This document shows, one piece after another, positions 34,504-43,540 of a DNA stretch of 64,000 bases (position 1 is the stretch's first letter; each line of letters opens with the position of its first letter). The stretch comes from SPDF01 sp963812085 (GTDB taxonomy: Bacteria; Gemmatimonadota; Gemmatimonadetes; Gemmatimonadales; GWC2-71-9): the NCBI GenBank assembly GCA_963812085.1, contig CAWETL010000006.1:62001-126000 (forward strand), written 5' to 3'. A program made the position numbers and the translations under genes. The notes below the pieces were generated by a model. That model saw nothing but the letters and a program-made list of their open reading frames with translations, had not been told where the DNA came from and searched no databases.

Positions 34504-36507
34504 ATGGCACCCACACACCAGGTTCGCCGACACACTGCGCTCCTTCCACTGGCTCTCGCCCTGGGCTCGCTGGCCCTGGCCGGGTGCTCGTCCTCGACGC
34601 CGGCAGCCGCCAGCGCCGGGGCGTCCGCGGTGGCGCCGAAGCCCGACCCCCGGGTCGGCCTCAAGGCCGGACTCATGAACGCCCAGGAGGCCGTCTGGAA
34701 CCTGCGCGTCGTCTCGAAGACGCCGCCGTCGGCAAAGTTCATGGGGTCCACGAATTCCGACCTCGCGTTCACCCAGCACTATGCCATCCAGGGCAATTAC
34801 AACGGGTACCAGGTCTGGGACATCTCCAACCCGGCCAAGCCGGTGCTCGCCGTCGGGTACTTCTGCCCGGCGTCGCAGAGCGACGTGTCGGTCTACAAGA
34901 ACCTGCTCTTCGTGTCGGGTGAAGGCACTTCCGGCCGCCTCGACTGCGGCGCCGAGGGCGTGAAGGACACCGTCAGCATGGAGCGCCTGCGCGGCATCCG
35001 GATCTTCGACATCACCGACATCAAGGCGCCGAAGTACATCGGCAACGTGCAGACCTGCCGTGGCTCCCACACCCACACCGTGGTCGAGGACCCCAAGGAC
35101 CCGGCCAACATCTATATCTACGTGTCCGGATCGGCCGGCGTGCGTTCGCCGAGCGAAATGCCGGGGTGCTCGAAGCTGGCGCCGGACCAGGACCCGAACT
35201 CCGCACGGTTCCGGATCGAGGTCATCCAGGTGCCGCTGGCCAATCCCGCCGCGGCGCACATCATCACGTCGCCCCGGATCTTCAACGACCTGGTGGCGCC
35301 GCCGAGGCATGGCGAGTCGCCGGAAGACATCGCCGCCGCCGCGAAGGCCGCCGCCGACTGGCGCGCCAAGGGTGGCTACACCGCCACGATCAACGGCGAG
35401 GAGTTCGTCCTGCCGTCGCGCTTCGTGGACCCGATGCTGGACAGCGTCGTCAAGGCGCGGAACGGCACCGGGGCCCCGACGGCCGCGGACAGCGCCGCGC
35501 TCCGCACGGCGCTCCCGGCCATGCTGCAGGCCCGGTTCGGGGGCCCGCCCCAGACCCCGGGCGCCGTCCGTCCCGGGCCTGACCAGTGCCACGACATCAC
35601 CGTCTATCCGGCCATCGGGCTGGCCGGCGGCGCGTGCGGCGGGTACGGCCTCCTCCTCGACATCAGCGACGTCGCCAATCCCAAGCGGATCGGCGCCGCG
35701 GCCGACTCGAACTTCTCGTACTGGCACTCGGCGACCTTCAACAACGACGGCACCAAGATCCTCTTCTCGGACGAGTGGGGCGGCGGCGGCCAGCCGAAGT
35801 GCCGCATCACCGACAAGCCGGAGTGGGGTGCGGACGCGATCTTCACCCTCGCCAACAAGACGATGACGTTCCGGAGCTACTACAAGATGATGGCCCCGCA
35901 GACGGTCAACGAGAACTGCGTGGCCCACAACGGCTCCCTGATCCCGATCCCCGGGCGGGACGTCATGATCCAGTCGTGGTACCAGGGCGGCGTGTCGGTG
36001 TTCGACTGGACCGACGCGGCGCACCCGAAGGAGATCGCCTTCCACGACCGCGGTCCGGTGGACTCCACCACCATGGGGAACGGCGGGTCCTGGTCGGTCT
36101 ACTGGTACAACGGCGTCATGGTCAGCTCCGAGATCGGTCGCGGGCTCGACATCTTCGAACTGACGCCGAGCGCGTTCATTTCGCAGAACGAGATCGACGC
36201 CGCCAAGTCGGTGCACCTGGCGTACTTCAACGCCCAGAGCCAGCCGAAGCTGGTCTGGCCGGCGAGCTTCGCCCTGTCGGGCGCCTACCTCGACCAGCTG
36301 TCCAGGTCGAACGGCCTGTCGGCCGACAAGGTGTCGTCCGCCCGGAAGGCGCTCGAGAAGGCCCAGAAGAAGTCGGGAAGCACGCGGCAGGGCGACCTGA
36401 CCAAGCTGGCCACGCAGCTCGACGGCGAAGCGGCGACTGCCGCGGACCCGGCCAAGGTGCGGACGCTGGCCGCGTCGGTCCGGCAGCTGGCGGCCGTGCC
36501 GTCCTGA
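34504..36507 (+). CDS. LVIVD-repeat beta-propeller lipoprotein
   Basis: 667 residues. The lipobox LALAGC near residue 24 marks a lipoprotein, followed by a Ser/Ala-rich spacer. The body has repeated propeller blades of the LVIVD kind (YNGYQVWDISNPAKPVLAVG, GIRIFDITDIKAPKYIGNVQ, YGLLLDISDVANPKRIG, GVSVFDWTDAAHPKEIAF). A disulfide-ready set of Cys (YFCPASQ, RLDCGAEG, QTCRGSH, PGCSK, DQCHD) fits an extracytoplasmic protein. The C-terminal 100 residues are helical. Probably expressed with DUF305. The function is not established. Confidence 0.88.
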   Translation: MAPTHQVRRHTALLPLALALGSLALAGCSSSTPAAASAGASAVAPKPDPRVGLKAGLMNAQEAVWNLRVVSKTPPSAKFMGSTNSDLAFTQHYAIQGNYNGYQVWDISNPAKPVLAVGYFCPASQSDVSVYKNLLFVSGEGTSGRLDCGAEGVKDTVSMERLRGIRIFDITDIKAPKYIGNVQTCRGSHTHTVVEDPKDPANIYIYVSGSAGVRSPSEMPGCSKLAPDQDPNSARFRIEVIQVPLANPAAAHIITSPRIFNDLVAPPRHGESPEDIAAAAKAAADWRAKGGYTATINGEEFVLPSRFVDPMLDSVVKARNGTGAPTAADSAALRTALPAMLQARFGGPPQTPGAVRPGPDQCHDITVYPAIGLAGGACGGYGLLLDISDVANPKRIGAAADSNFSYWHSATFNNDGTKILFSDEWGGGGQPKCRITDKPEWGADAIFTLANKTMTFRSYYKMMAPQTVNENCVAHNGSLIPIPGRDVMIQSWYQGGVSVFDWTDAAHPKEIAFHDRGPVDSTTMGNGGSWSVYWYNGVMVSSEIGRGLDIFELTPSAFISQNEIDAAKSVHLAYFNAQSQPKLVWPASFALSGAYLDQLSRSNGLSADKVSSARKALEKAQKKSGSTRQGDLTKLATQLDGEAATAADPAKVRTLAASVRQLAAVPS

Positions 36508-36547
36508 TCCTCGGGCAACCGATCGATCGCCGTACACTGATGAAAAA

Positions 36548-36582
36548 CGTCATGGTCCGGCTGAACCTGCCGGGCCATGACG
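36548..36582 (+). terminator. Hairpin after the LVIVD-repeat gene
   Basis: CGTCATGGTCCGG pairs with CCGGGCCATGACG over 13 positions (one G-U) around a 9-base loop, 41 bases after the stop and preceded by a short A-run. No T-run follows. The position between two unrelated + strand genes fits transcription termination. Confidence 0.5.
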
Positions 36583-36628
36583 CGTGGTGCCCTCTGGGCG
36601 GGCCCCCTTACAACTCCCCGGCCTCGCC

Positions 36629-37102
36629 ATGCCCGAGTCCTGGTCCTCGCGATTCGACCGCTGGCGCCTGAACCGGTTCCCGGCCTATCGGGGAACCGGC
36701 GCCCGGATCGTGTACATCGCGGACGACTGGCTCGAGGTCCGCGTGCGGCTTCCGCTCAATCGGCGCACCCGTAACTACGTCGGCACCATCTTCGGGGGCA
36801 GCCTGTATGGCGCCATCGACCCGATCTACATGGTGATGCTGATTCGCGCACTCGGCCCCGACTTCATCGTGTGGGACAAGGCCGCCACCCTGCACTTCCT
36901 CCGGCCAGGACGCTCCACACTACATGCCGTCTTCCGGCTCGACAGTCGCACGGTGGCCGGCATCGCCGACGAGGCCCGTGCGATGGGCCGCATGACCCGA
37001 GACTTCGAGATCGAGCTGGTGGATGGTGACGGGCAGGTCTGCTTCGCGTGTCGCAAGACAATCCACGTGCGATGCAAGGCGGCTGGGAAGAGGGCGCAAT
37101 GA
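36629..37102 (+). CDS. DUF4442 hotdog-fold protein (PaaI-thioesterase-like)
   Basis: 157 residues. Family blocks: FPAYRGTGARIVYIADDWLEV, RNYVGTIFGGSLYGAIDPIYM, IVWDKAATLHFLRPGRSTLHA and the C-terminal strand VCFACRKTIHVR. DUF4442 members share the hotdog fold of acyl-CoA thioesterases; activity is unproven. The ATG at 36629 fits the family start better than 36584. Confidence 0.9.
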   Translation: MPESWSSRFDRWRLNRFPAYRGTGARIVYIADDWLEVRVRLPLNRRTRNYVGTIFGGSLYGAIDPIYMVMLIRALGPDFIVWDKAATLHFLRPGRSTLHAVFRLDSRTVAGIADEARAMGRMTRDFEIELVDGDGQVCFACRKTIHVRCKAAGKRAQ

Positions 37103-37129
37103 TTGCCCTGGAGGCTGGTTGCACCGCCC

Positions 37130-37474
37130 CTAGGGCGCGGCGGGAGGCGAGGGGAGTTGCTCGGAGGCGGGAGCAGATGGCGGGTCGAGTTGAGCGGCCT
37201 TGGAGGAGGTGGCAGCCGGCGCGGAAAGGACTGGAGCCAGGGAATTGGCCACGAGCTTTGCCGCCAGGGCCGCCACCGGCACACCGAGTCCCGCCCCGAG
37301 CAGGAAGAGGTTGGCGGCAAGGACGGGGCCGGTCCACCGGTTGACGAGTGCGCGGCTTCGAGTCGCCATCACCACGGCCACGGCGCCGAGGTCGACGGTC
37401 ACGAGCCCAATGGCGCAGAGCCAGAAGACGGTCGATCGGACCTGGTCGAGCCAGAGGATGAGGGCGTCGAGCAT
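37130..37474 (-). CDS. Small two-helix membrane protein, unknown
   Basis: 114 residues: MLDALILWLDQVRSTV leads into a first helix (FWLCAIGLVTVDLGAVAVVM) and a second (VLAANLFLLGAGLGVPVAAL), then a Pro/Ala/Ser-rich tail. A GGAGG site lies 6 bases before the ATG at 37474, which supports expression. No family is recognised. It converges on the DUF4442 gene and diverges from the M13 peptidase promoter region. Confidence 0.62.
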   Translation of the reverse strand: MLDALILWLDQVRSTVFWLCAIGLVTVDLGAVAVVMATRSRALVNRWTGPVLAANLFLLGAGLGVPVAALAAKLVANSLAPVLSAPAATSSKAAQLDPPSAPASEQLPSPPAAP

Positions 37475-37598
37475 CGGGCGCCTCCGCGCGGGGTCATGAT
37501 TGGCCTGGTGGTGGATCGGGTGAGTGGTCCTTACTTACGCCAAGACAGGCCCGCTGTCCAGAGGGACGGCGGCCGGGGGAGGGTCGCATGACGCCGGA

Positions 37599-37626
37599 TT
37601 GCCCCCGGGTCGCTTCGCGCTAGGAT
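37599..37626 (+). promoter_or_regulatory. Candidate sigma-70 promoter for the M13 peptidase-kinase pair
   Basis: TTGCCC (37599-37604), a 16-base spacer and TAGGAT (37621-37626) lie 88 bases before the peptidase ATG, in the 239-base gap between divergent genes. Confidence 0.4.
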
Positions 37627-37713
37627 ACTGGCGGGGCCGGGATGGGCCCCCTGCAGGGCAGGCTCGTCGATCTTCACGTCACACCTTACATCAGCGCCGT
37701 TCCGAGGGAGTCC

Positions 37714-39789
37714 ATGATCCGCCTCAGCCATTCCGCCCGCCGCGCCATCGTCCCGTTCCTCGTGCTGATCGCCGCCGCCCCCATCGGGCGCCTCGCGGCC
37801 CAGCAGACCGGCCCGGCCTCCGGTCTCGACCTCGCCGGCATGGATCGATCGGTGAAGCCGGGCGACAACTTTTTTCTGTACACCAACGGCACCTGGCTCA
37901 AGGACACGCCGATTCCCCCGGACCGCAGCGGTTATGGGACGTTTTCGCTGCTGGCGGAACTCACCGACCGACGCGTCGCCGACCTGATCCAGGGCGCGGC
38001 GAAGGCCGGCGCGCCGGCCGGGTCCGACCTCCGGAAGATCGGCGACTACTACACCAGCTTCATGGATACGACGGCCATCGAAGCCAGCGGGCTGACTCCG
38101 CTCCGCCCGACCCTCGACTCGATCATGGCCATTCAGGACCGGACGGCGCTGGCCCGCTTCCTCGGAAGCACCCTGCGTGCCGACGTCGACGCCATCAACT
38201 CCACCGACCTGTACACCGACAACCTCTTCGGGCTCTGGGTCGCGCAGGATTTCGACGACCCGACCCGGTACTCCCCGTTCCTGCTCCAGGGCGGCCTCGG
38301 GATGCCCGACCGGAGCTATTACCTCGATTCGTCGGAAGGGATGGCCGCGATACGGACCAAGTACCGGGAGTACGTCGTCGCCATGCTCACGCTCGCGGGA
38401 TTCCCGGAGGCCGATGCCAAGGCGGCCGCGATCGTCCAGCTGGAGACGCGCATCGCCCAGGCGCACTGGACCCGCGAGGAAACCGGGGATTTCGTCAAGG
38501 GGAACAACCACTGGACGCGAGCCGACTTCGGGACCAAGGCGCCGGGCCTCGACTGGGAGACGTACTTCGCCGCGGCGGGGCTGGGCAGCCCCGCCAGCTT
38601 CGTCGTCTGGCAACCCAGCGCATTCACCGGCCTTTCCGCGCTCACGGCGAGCGAGCCGCTCGACACCTGGAAGGACTACCTCGCCTTCCACGCGATCCAG
38701 TCCCGGTCCGCATTCCTCCCCACGGCGTACGGCCGACAGACCTTTGCGTTTTACGGCAAGGTGCTGAGCGGGGCCCAGCAACAGCGCGATCGCTGGAAGC
38801 GGGGAGTCGCCGCCACGAATGCCGCCCTTGGCTTCGCGGTCGGGAAGCTCTACACCGACCGCTACTTTTCGCCCGCGGAGAAAGCGCGCGCCGAGGCGAT
38901 GGTGGCCAACATCATCGCCGCCTTCCGGGCGCGCATCGACCAGCTCGACTGGATGGCGCCGGCCACCAAGGCGGAGGCCAAGGCCAAGCTCGCCGTGCTC
39001 AAGATCGGTGTCGGCTATCCCGACGTGTGGCCGGAGTACTCGGGCCTGCGAGTCGTCCCAGGCGATGCCTACGGGAACGCGGAGCGCGCGCAGCTGTTCG
39101 AGTTGGGGGAGAGCCTGCGCCGACTGGGCCGGCCCGTGGACCGCTCCGAGTGGGTGATGACCCCCCAGACGGTGAACGCGGTCAACCTCCCGGCAATGAA
39201 CGCCATGAACTTCCCCGCGGCGATCCTGCAGCCCCCCTTCTTCGATCCGAACAGGCCCGCCGCCCTGGATTACGGCGCCACGGGTGCGACGATCGGCCAC
39301 GAGGTCAGCCACAGCTTCGACAACATGGGCGCGCTCTTCGACGCCACCGGCCGGCTCCGCAACTGGTGGACGCCCGAAGACTTCAAGCACTTCCAGGAGT
39401 CCGGGGCCCAGCTCGCCAGGCAGTATGACGCGTACCGGCCGTTCCCCGACCTCGCCGTGAACGGGCAGCAGACGCTCGGCGAGAACATCGCGGACCTGGC
39501 CGGACTGGCGGCTGCCCTCGGCGCGTACCATCGATCGCTCGGCAACAAGCCCGCGCCGGTGGTGCAGGGCTTCTCCGGCGACCAGCAGTTCTTCATCAGC
39601 TTCGGCCAGAGCTGGCGGGAAAAGCGGCGCGAGGCGGCGCTCCGGCAGGGCGTCCTGACGGACGGGCACGCGCCGGATGAATACCGAGCGTTCACCGTGC
39701 GGAACATCGACGCCTGGTACAAGTCGTTCGACGTGAAGCCGGGGCAGGCGCTCTACCTGGCGCCGGCGGATCGGGTCCGCGTCTGGTAA
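37714..39789 (+). CDS. Secreted M13-family (neprilysin-like) metallopeptidase
   Basis: 691 residues with a signal peptide (AIVPFLVLIAAAPIGRLAAQ). The large N-terminal helical domain begins FFLYTNGTWLKDTPIP. The catalytic domain has the zinc motif HEVSH (H529, E530, H533) and ENIAD (E590, D594). The NAMNFPAAILQPPFF block ahead of it is typical. It should cleave peptides outside the cytoplasm. The ATG at 37714 follows a GGGAG site; an upstream ATG at 37642 lacks one. Its stop overlaps the next gene's ATG by one base (TAATG), so peptidase and kinase are co-translated. Confidence 0.95.
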   Translation: MIRLSHSARRAIVPFLVLIAAAPIGRLAAQQTGPASGLDLAGMDRSVKPGDNFFLYTNGTWLKDTPIPPDRSGYGTFSLLAELTDRRVADLIQGAAKAGAPAGSDLRKIGDYYTSFMDTTAIEASGLTPLRPTLDSIMAIQDRTALARFLGSTLRADVDAINSTDLYTDNLFGLWVAQDFDDPTRYSPFLLQGGLGMPDRSYYLDSSEGMAAIRTKYREYVVAMLTLAGFPEADAKAAAIVQLETRIAQAHWTREETGDFVKGNNHWTRADFGTKAPGLDWETYFAAAGLGSPASFVVWQPSAFTGLSALTASEPLDTWKDYLAFHAIQSRSAFLPTAYGRQTFAFYGKVLSGAQQQRDRWKRGVAATNAALGFAVGKLYTDRYFSPAEKARAEAMVANIIAAFRARIDQLDWMAPATKAEAKAKLAVLKIGVGYPDVWPEYSGLRVVPGDAYGNAERAQLFELGESLRRLGRPVDRSEWVMTPQTVNAVNLPAMNAMNFPAAILQPPFFDPNRPAALDYGATGATIGHEVSHSFDNMGALFDATGRLRNWWTPEDFKHFQESGAQLARQYDAYRPFPDLAVNGQQTLGENIADLAGLAAALGAYHRSLGNKPAPVVQGFSGDQQFFISFGQSWREKRREAALRQGVLTDGHAPDEYRAFTVRNIDAWYKSFDVKPGQALYLAPADRVRVW

Positions 39790-41756
39790 TGGATGCAACG
39801 GCCGGGGCACTGATTGCGGACCGCTTCCGCCTCGAGCGCGAGCTCGGGCGGGGCGGGATGGCCGTGGTCTGGCTGGCGCGGGACCTCCACCACGATCGCC
39901 CCGTGGCGATCAAGATTCTCCACCCGGACCTGGCCGGCGCGATCGGCGTGGACCGATTCGTCCGCGAGGTGCGGCTCGCCGCGCGGCTCCAGCATCCCAA
40001 CATCGTGCCGATCCTCGATTCCGGCGTCCTGCGGCAGGCGGACGGCACTTCCCTGCCCTGGTACGCGATGGCGTACCTCGAGGGAGAATCGCTCCGCGCC
40101 CGCCTCGCCCGGGAGCAGCAGCTGCCGGTCGACGAGGCGCTGCGCATCACGGCGGCGGCGGCGGACGCCCTCCAGGCGGCGCACCGTCATGGCATCGTCC
40201 ATCGGGACATCAAGCCGGACAACATCATTCTCTCCGGCGGCCAGGTGTACGTCATCGACTTCGGGATCGCCAAGGCGCTGATCGAAACCGGTGGTGAGCG
40301 TCTCACCAGCACCGGCCTGGCCATCGGCACCCCGGCGTACATGAGCCCCGAGCAGGCCTCGGCCGGCCAGGTGGACGAGCGGAGCGACCAGTACAGCCTG
40401 GCCACCGTGCTCTACGAGATGCTGACGGGAGAGCCTCCCTTCACCGGCAGCACCGCCCAGGCCATCATGGCCCGGCGATTCGCCGAACCGGCCCGCCCGG
40501 TCCGCACGGTGCGGCCGACCGTTTCCGCGCCAATCGAAGGCGCGGTGCTCCAGGCACTCGAGCGGGTGCCAGCGGACCGCTACGCGGACATGGCAGGTTT
40601 CATCGCCGCGCTACGTGGAGATCGCGACACCGGCTCGCACACACGTCGCCGCACCATGGGGCCAATCGTGCTCGGAGCGGGCGTCGTCGTGATGGTGGTG
40701 ACGGGCTGGCTGTGGCTAGGGGCGAGCCGCGGAGCCCGCACGCATGTGGTGGCCCCCGAGGTCAAAGCGCTCTACGACCGTGGGAAGCGCGCCTATGACC
40801 GCCGCACCCCCGGCGGAACGGTCGAGGCGATCGCGGACTACAAGGCGGCGATCGCGCGCGACTCCAGCTACACCATCGCCTGGGCGGGTCTCGTCAATAC
40901 ATATGCCCGGGCGCTGGAACGGGGATTCGTCATTCCGGAACTCACCCACGACAGCGTGCTCGTTCTGGCCGTTGCCGCCGCCGACCGGATGCTCGTCTCG
41001 GATTCCACGAGCGCCGAGGCCTGGACTGCGGAGGCCCATATCGTCCGGTTGGTCGACCCCACCGATGTCGGTCCATCGCTCAGAGCTGTGCATCAGGCCC
41101 TCGAGCTTGACTCCACCGCGGCCGAGGCCCGGCACTTCCTGGCGATGGACCTGGCGGAGTCGGGAGACTTCGAGGGAGCGATGGCGGCCTGGCGGCGCTG
41201 TGTGGCGCTCAATCCGAGGTACAAGCAGGGCCTCGCGTTCATGAGCATTGCCCACTACTGGCGCCGGAGCTACGACAGCGCGGCCGTCTGGGCCGACAGC
41301 GCCCTTGCCGTGGATGCCAACGACTTTCTGGCGCGCTCGTCGGCGGGATACGCGGCGACCGAGCGGGGCGACACCGTCCGGAGCGCCGCGGAGTTTGATG
41401 CTGCGCGCCGGCTGAGCAGCGAGGTGGAGCTCTCGAACGCGCTCGCGGGGACGGCCATGGCCCAGGCAGGGGCCGGGCGGTGGGCGGAAGCCCGAGCATC
41501 GCTCCGCGCGGCGGACTCGGTCGGGGCCGCGTACACCCCGATTCCCCTCCACACGGCCGTCTACCTGGCCCTGGCCCATTCCAGGCTGGGGGAGACCGAC
41601 AAGGCCCTGGCCTGGCTGAGCAGGTATCAGCCCCGCCGAGACCTGCATTTCCAGCTGCATCTCCGGTGCGACCCACCCTTCGACCCGATCGCTGGAGATG
41701 GGCGCTTCCGGGCGCTCCTGATCCGGCCGAGGCCGCCGGCCGGCCAGGGCTGCTAG
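39789..41756 (+). CDS. Membrane Ser/Thr protein kinase with extracytoplasmic TPR-like domain
   Basis: 655 residues. The N-terminal kinase domain (about 10-280) has the Gly loop GRGGMAVVW, ATP Lys K42 (VAIK), HRDIKPDN (catalytic D140), DFG (D157) and GTPAYMSPEQ, so it looks active. One membrane helix (about 298-315, IVLGAGVVVMVVTGWLWLG) follows. The remaining 340 residues form TPR-like helical repeats (EAIADYKAAIARDSSYTIAW, SLRAVHQALELDSTAAEA) placed outside. This is a common Hanks-type sensor layout in Gemmatimonadota and Acidobacteria. It overlaps the M13 peptidase by one base. Confidence 0.94.
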   Translation: MDATAGALIADRFRLERELGRGGMAVVWLARDLHHDRPVAIKILHPDLAGAIGVDRFVREVRLAARLQHPNIVPILDSGVLRQADGTSLPWYAMAYLEGESLRARLAREQQLPVDEALRITAAAADALQAAHRHGIVHRDIKPDNIILSGGQVYVIDFGIAKALIETGGERLTSTGLAIGTPAYMSPEQASAGQVDERSDQYSLATVLYEMLTGEPPFTGSTAQAIMARRFAEPARPVRTVRPTVSAPIEGAVLQALERVPADRYADMAGFIAALRGDRDTGSHTRRRTMGPIVLGAGVVVMVVTGWLWLGASRGARTHVVAPEVKALYDRGKRAYDRRTPGGTVEAIADYKAAIARDSSYTIAWAGLVNTYARALERGFVIPELTHDSVLVLAVAAADRMLVSDSTSAEAWTAEAHIVRLVDPTDVGPSLRAVHQALELDSTAAEARHFLAMDLAESGDFEGAMAAWRRCVALNPRYKQGLAFMSIAHYWRRSYDSAAVWADSALAVDANDFLARSSAGYAATERGDTVRSAAEFDAARRLSSEVELSNALAGTAMAQAGAGRWAEARASLRAADSVGAAYTPIPLHTAVYLALAHSRLGETDKALAWLSRYQPRRDLHFQLHLRCDPPFDPIAGDGRFRALLIRPRPPAGQGC

Positions 41757-41775
41757 CGGGCGAACGCGCCGCCGG

Positions 41776-41805
41776 TTGCCGGGTATTATTGGGCCAGCGT
41801 ACCAT
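41776..41805 (+). promoter_or_regulatory. Candidate promoter for the NmrA-like gene
   Basis: TTGCCG (41776-41781), an 18-base spacer and TACCAT (41800-41805) stand 32 bases before the ATG in an 81-base gap with a locally AT-rich spacer. Confidence 0.35.
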
Positions 41806-41837
41806 ACTCGCACATCCACTCGCTCAAGGACGGCTCC

Positions 41838-42689
41838 ATGCCATCGTCACGGAAGATCCTCATCACCGGCGCCACGGGTCAGCAGGGCGGCGCCATCGCC
41901 GCCGCGCTCGCCGGCGGCGAGTTTCAGCTGGTCGGCATGACCCGCAAGCTCGACAGTCCCGCCGCCCAGACCCTCAAGAAGAAGGGCGTCACAATCGTGC
42001 AGGGCGACCTCGACGACGCCGCCTCGCTCAACAAGGCGCTCGCCGGCGCCTGGGGCGTCTTCGCGGTGCAGAACACCTGGGAGGCCGGGGTCGAAAAGGA
42101 AGAGGAGCAGGGGAAACGCATCGCCAAGCTGGCCCGCGAGGCCGGCGTCCAGCATTTCGTCTACAGTTCTGTCGGCTCGGCCCACCGCGCCACCGGCATC
42201 CCGCACTTCGAGAACAAGTGGCGCGTCGAGGAGACGGTCCGGTCGCTGGGATTCCCGTCCCACGTCATCTTGCGGCCGGTCTTCTTCATGGAAAACATCC
42301 TGGGCCCCTGGTTCCTGAACGGCGACAAGATCTACGGCGCGCTCGAGCCCACGACCGTGCTCCAGATGATCGCCGTGCGGGACATCGGCGTGTACGGGGC
42401 CCGGGCGTTCACCGACGCGGCTCGCCTCAACCGCCGTGAGATTGACCTGGCCGGCGACGCCCTCACCTTTCCCGAGGCCGCGCGGCAGCTCGGCGCCGGG
42501 CTCGGGCGCCCCATCGAGTACGTCCAGATTCCGATGGCGGAGGTCCGGAAGAACAGCGAGGACTTCGCCCTCATGCTCGAGTGGTTCGAGCGGACCGGGT
42601 ACAACGCGGACATTCCCGGGCTGGAAAAGGAGTTCGGCGTGAAGCCCACCACGTTTGCGGCGTGGGCAAAGGGCCAGAAGGGGCACTAG
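41838..42689 (+). CDS. NmrA-family NAD(P)-binding protein
   Basis: 283 residues, atypical short-chain dehydrogenase fold. The N-terminal glycine motif GATGQQGGAIA binds NAD(P). VQGDLDDAASLNKAL, VQHFVYSSVGSAHR and HFENKWRVEE follow, as in NmrA/HSCARG-type proteins. A catalytic Tyr-Lys pair is not evident, so a redox-sensing role is more likely than dehydrogenation. Normal length. Confidence 0.9.
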   Translation: MPSSRKILITGATGQQGGAIAAALAGGEFQLVGMTRKLDSPAAQTLKKKGVTIVQGDLDDAASLNKALAGAWGVFAVQNTWEAGVEKEEEQGKRIAKLAREAGVQHFVYSSVGSAHRATGIPHFENKWRVEETVRSLGFPSHVILRPVFFMENILGPWFLNGDKIYGALEPTTVLQMIAVRDIGVYGARAFTDAARLNRREIDLAGDALTFPEAARQLGAGLGRPIEYVQIPMAEVRKNSEDFALMLEWFERTGYNADIPGLEKEFGVKPTTFAAWAKGQKGH

Positions 42690-42747
42690 GCCGCAGCACC
42701 GTCAGTGGAATCACCGAGGAACGTCACGCCGCACTGAAAGGACAGCC

Positions 42748-43332
42748 GTGGCCGCCACGCAGCGCTCGTCCCGGCCCTACTGGATCGCCGCCCTGCTCTG
42801 GTTCCTGGGTGCACTCCTGATCGTGGGCTCCGGCCGGCTCGCCGCACTTCGTCCGCCGGGGCCGCAGCTCGTGCTGCTCGGGCTGACGGTGGCGCTGCTG
42901 GCGGCCGGGGCGGTCTTTACCGGCTTCCGGATCTGGCTCGCCGGAATCAACCTCCGGCAGCTCGTGGCGATCCACGTGACCCGGTTCGTCGGGATCTGGT
43001 TCCTGGTGCTCGCCTCGCGCGGGGAGCTGCCGGCCGCCTTTGCGCTCCCCGCCGGGTGGGGAGACATCGTGGTCGCGACGGGCGCCCTGGTGTTCGTGCT
43101 CCTGGTACCGGACCTCCTCGCGCGGCGAACCGCGCTCCTGCTGTGGAATTTCCTGGGCCTGGTGGACATTCTGTTCGTGGTGGCCACCGCGGCACGATTC
43201 CTGGTCAGCGCGCCCGAGTCGATGCGCGCCCTCCTGGTGCTTCCGCTGGGACTGGTCCCGTCGTTTCTCGTTCCGTTGATCATCGCCACGCACCTCTGGC
43301 TCTTCCAGCGGCTCAGGAGGGAACGTGTCTGA
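42748..43332 (+). CDS. Multi-helix membrane protein of unknown function
   Basis: 194 residues, six or seven predicted helices (YWIAALLWFLGALLIVGSG, QLVLLGLTVALLAAGAVFTG, then GDIVVATGALVFVLLVPDLL and LLVLPLGLVPSFLVPLIIA). A GTG start at 42748 follows an AAAGGA site, with no other good start. The motifs HVTRFVGIWFLVLASRGELP and PAGWGDIVVA recur in uncharacterised membrane proteins. I cannot assign a substrate. Confidence 0.8.
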   Translation: MAATQRSSRPYWIAALLWFLGALLIVGSGRLAALRPPGPQLVLLGLTVALLAAGAVFTGFRIWLAGINLRQLVAIHVTRFVGIWFLVLASRGELPAAFALPAGWGDIVVATGALVFVLLVPDLLARRTALLLWNFLGLVDILFVVATAARFLVSAPESMRALLVLPLGLVPSFLVPLIIATHLWLFQRLRRERV

Positions 43333-43336
43333 TTGA

Positions 43337-43534
43337 GGACACCAACCAGCCATCGCGGGCGAGACATTGCCTCCGGAGGCGTTGCTCCGCGCGACGGCGG
43401 AGGCCAATGTGCGGCGGACGATCGAGCGCATCCTCGACTCCCCGGAGGCTCGGGCTCGCGCCGACGAGGGGCACATGAAGCTGGTCGGTGCGGTCTTCGA
43501 GATCGGCACCGGCCGGGTTCGCTCCCTGGACTAG
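43337..43534 (+). pseudogene. C-terminal remnant of a beta-carbonic anhydrase
   Basis: An open frame after a TGA at 43334-43336 encodes EALLRATAEANVRRTIERIL, then MKLVGAVFEIGTGRVRSLD and a stop. This closely resembles the last 60 residues of secreted or cytoplasmic beta-carbonic anhydrases. The zinc-binding N-terminal two-thirds is absent: the preceding gene's stop lies only a few bases upstream. It is probably a deletion remnant; an assembly collapse is the alternative. An internal GTG could start a short peptide, but catalysis is impossible. Confidence 0.65.
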
Positions 43535-43540
43535 GTCTCC

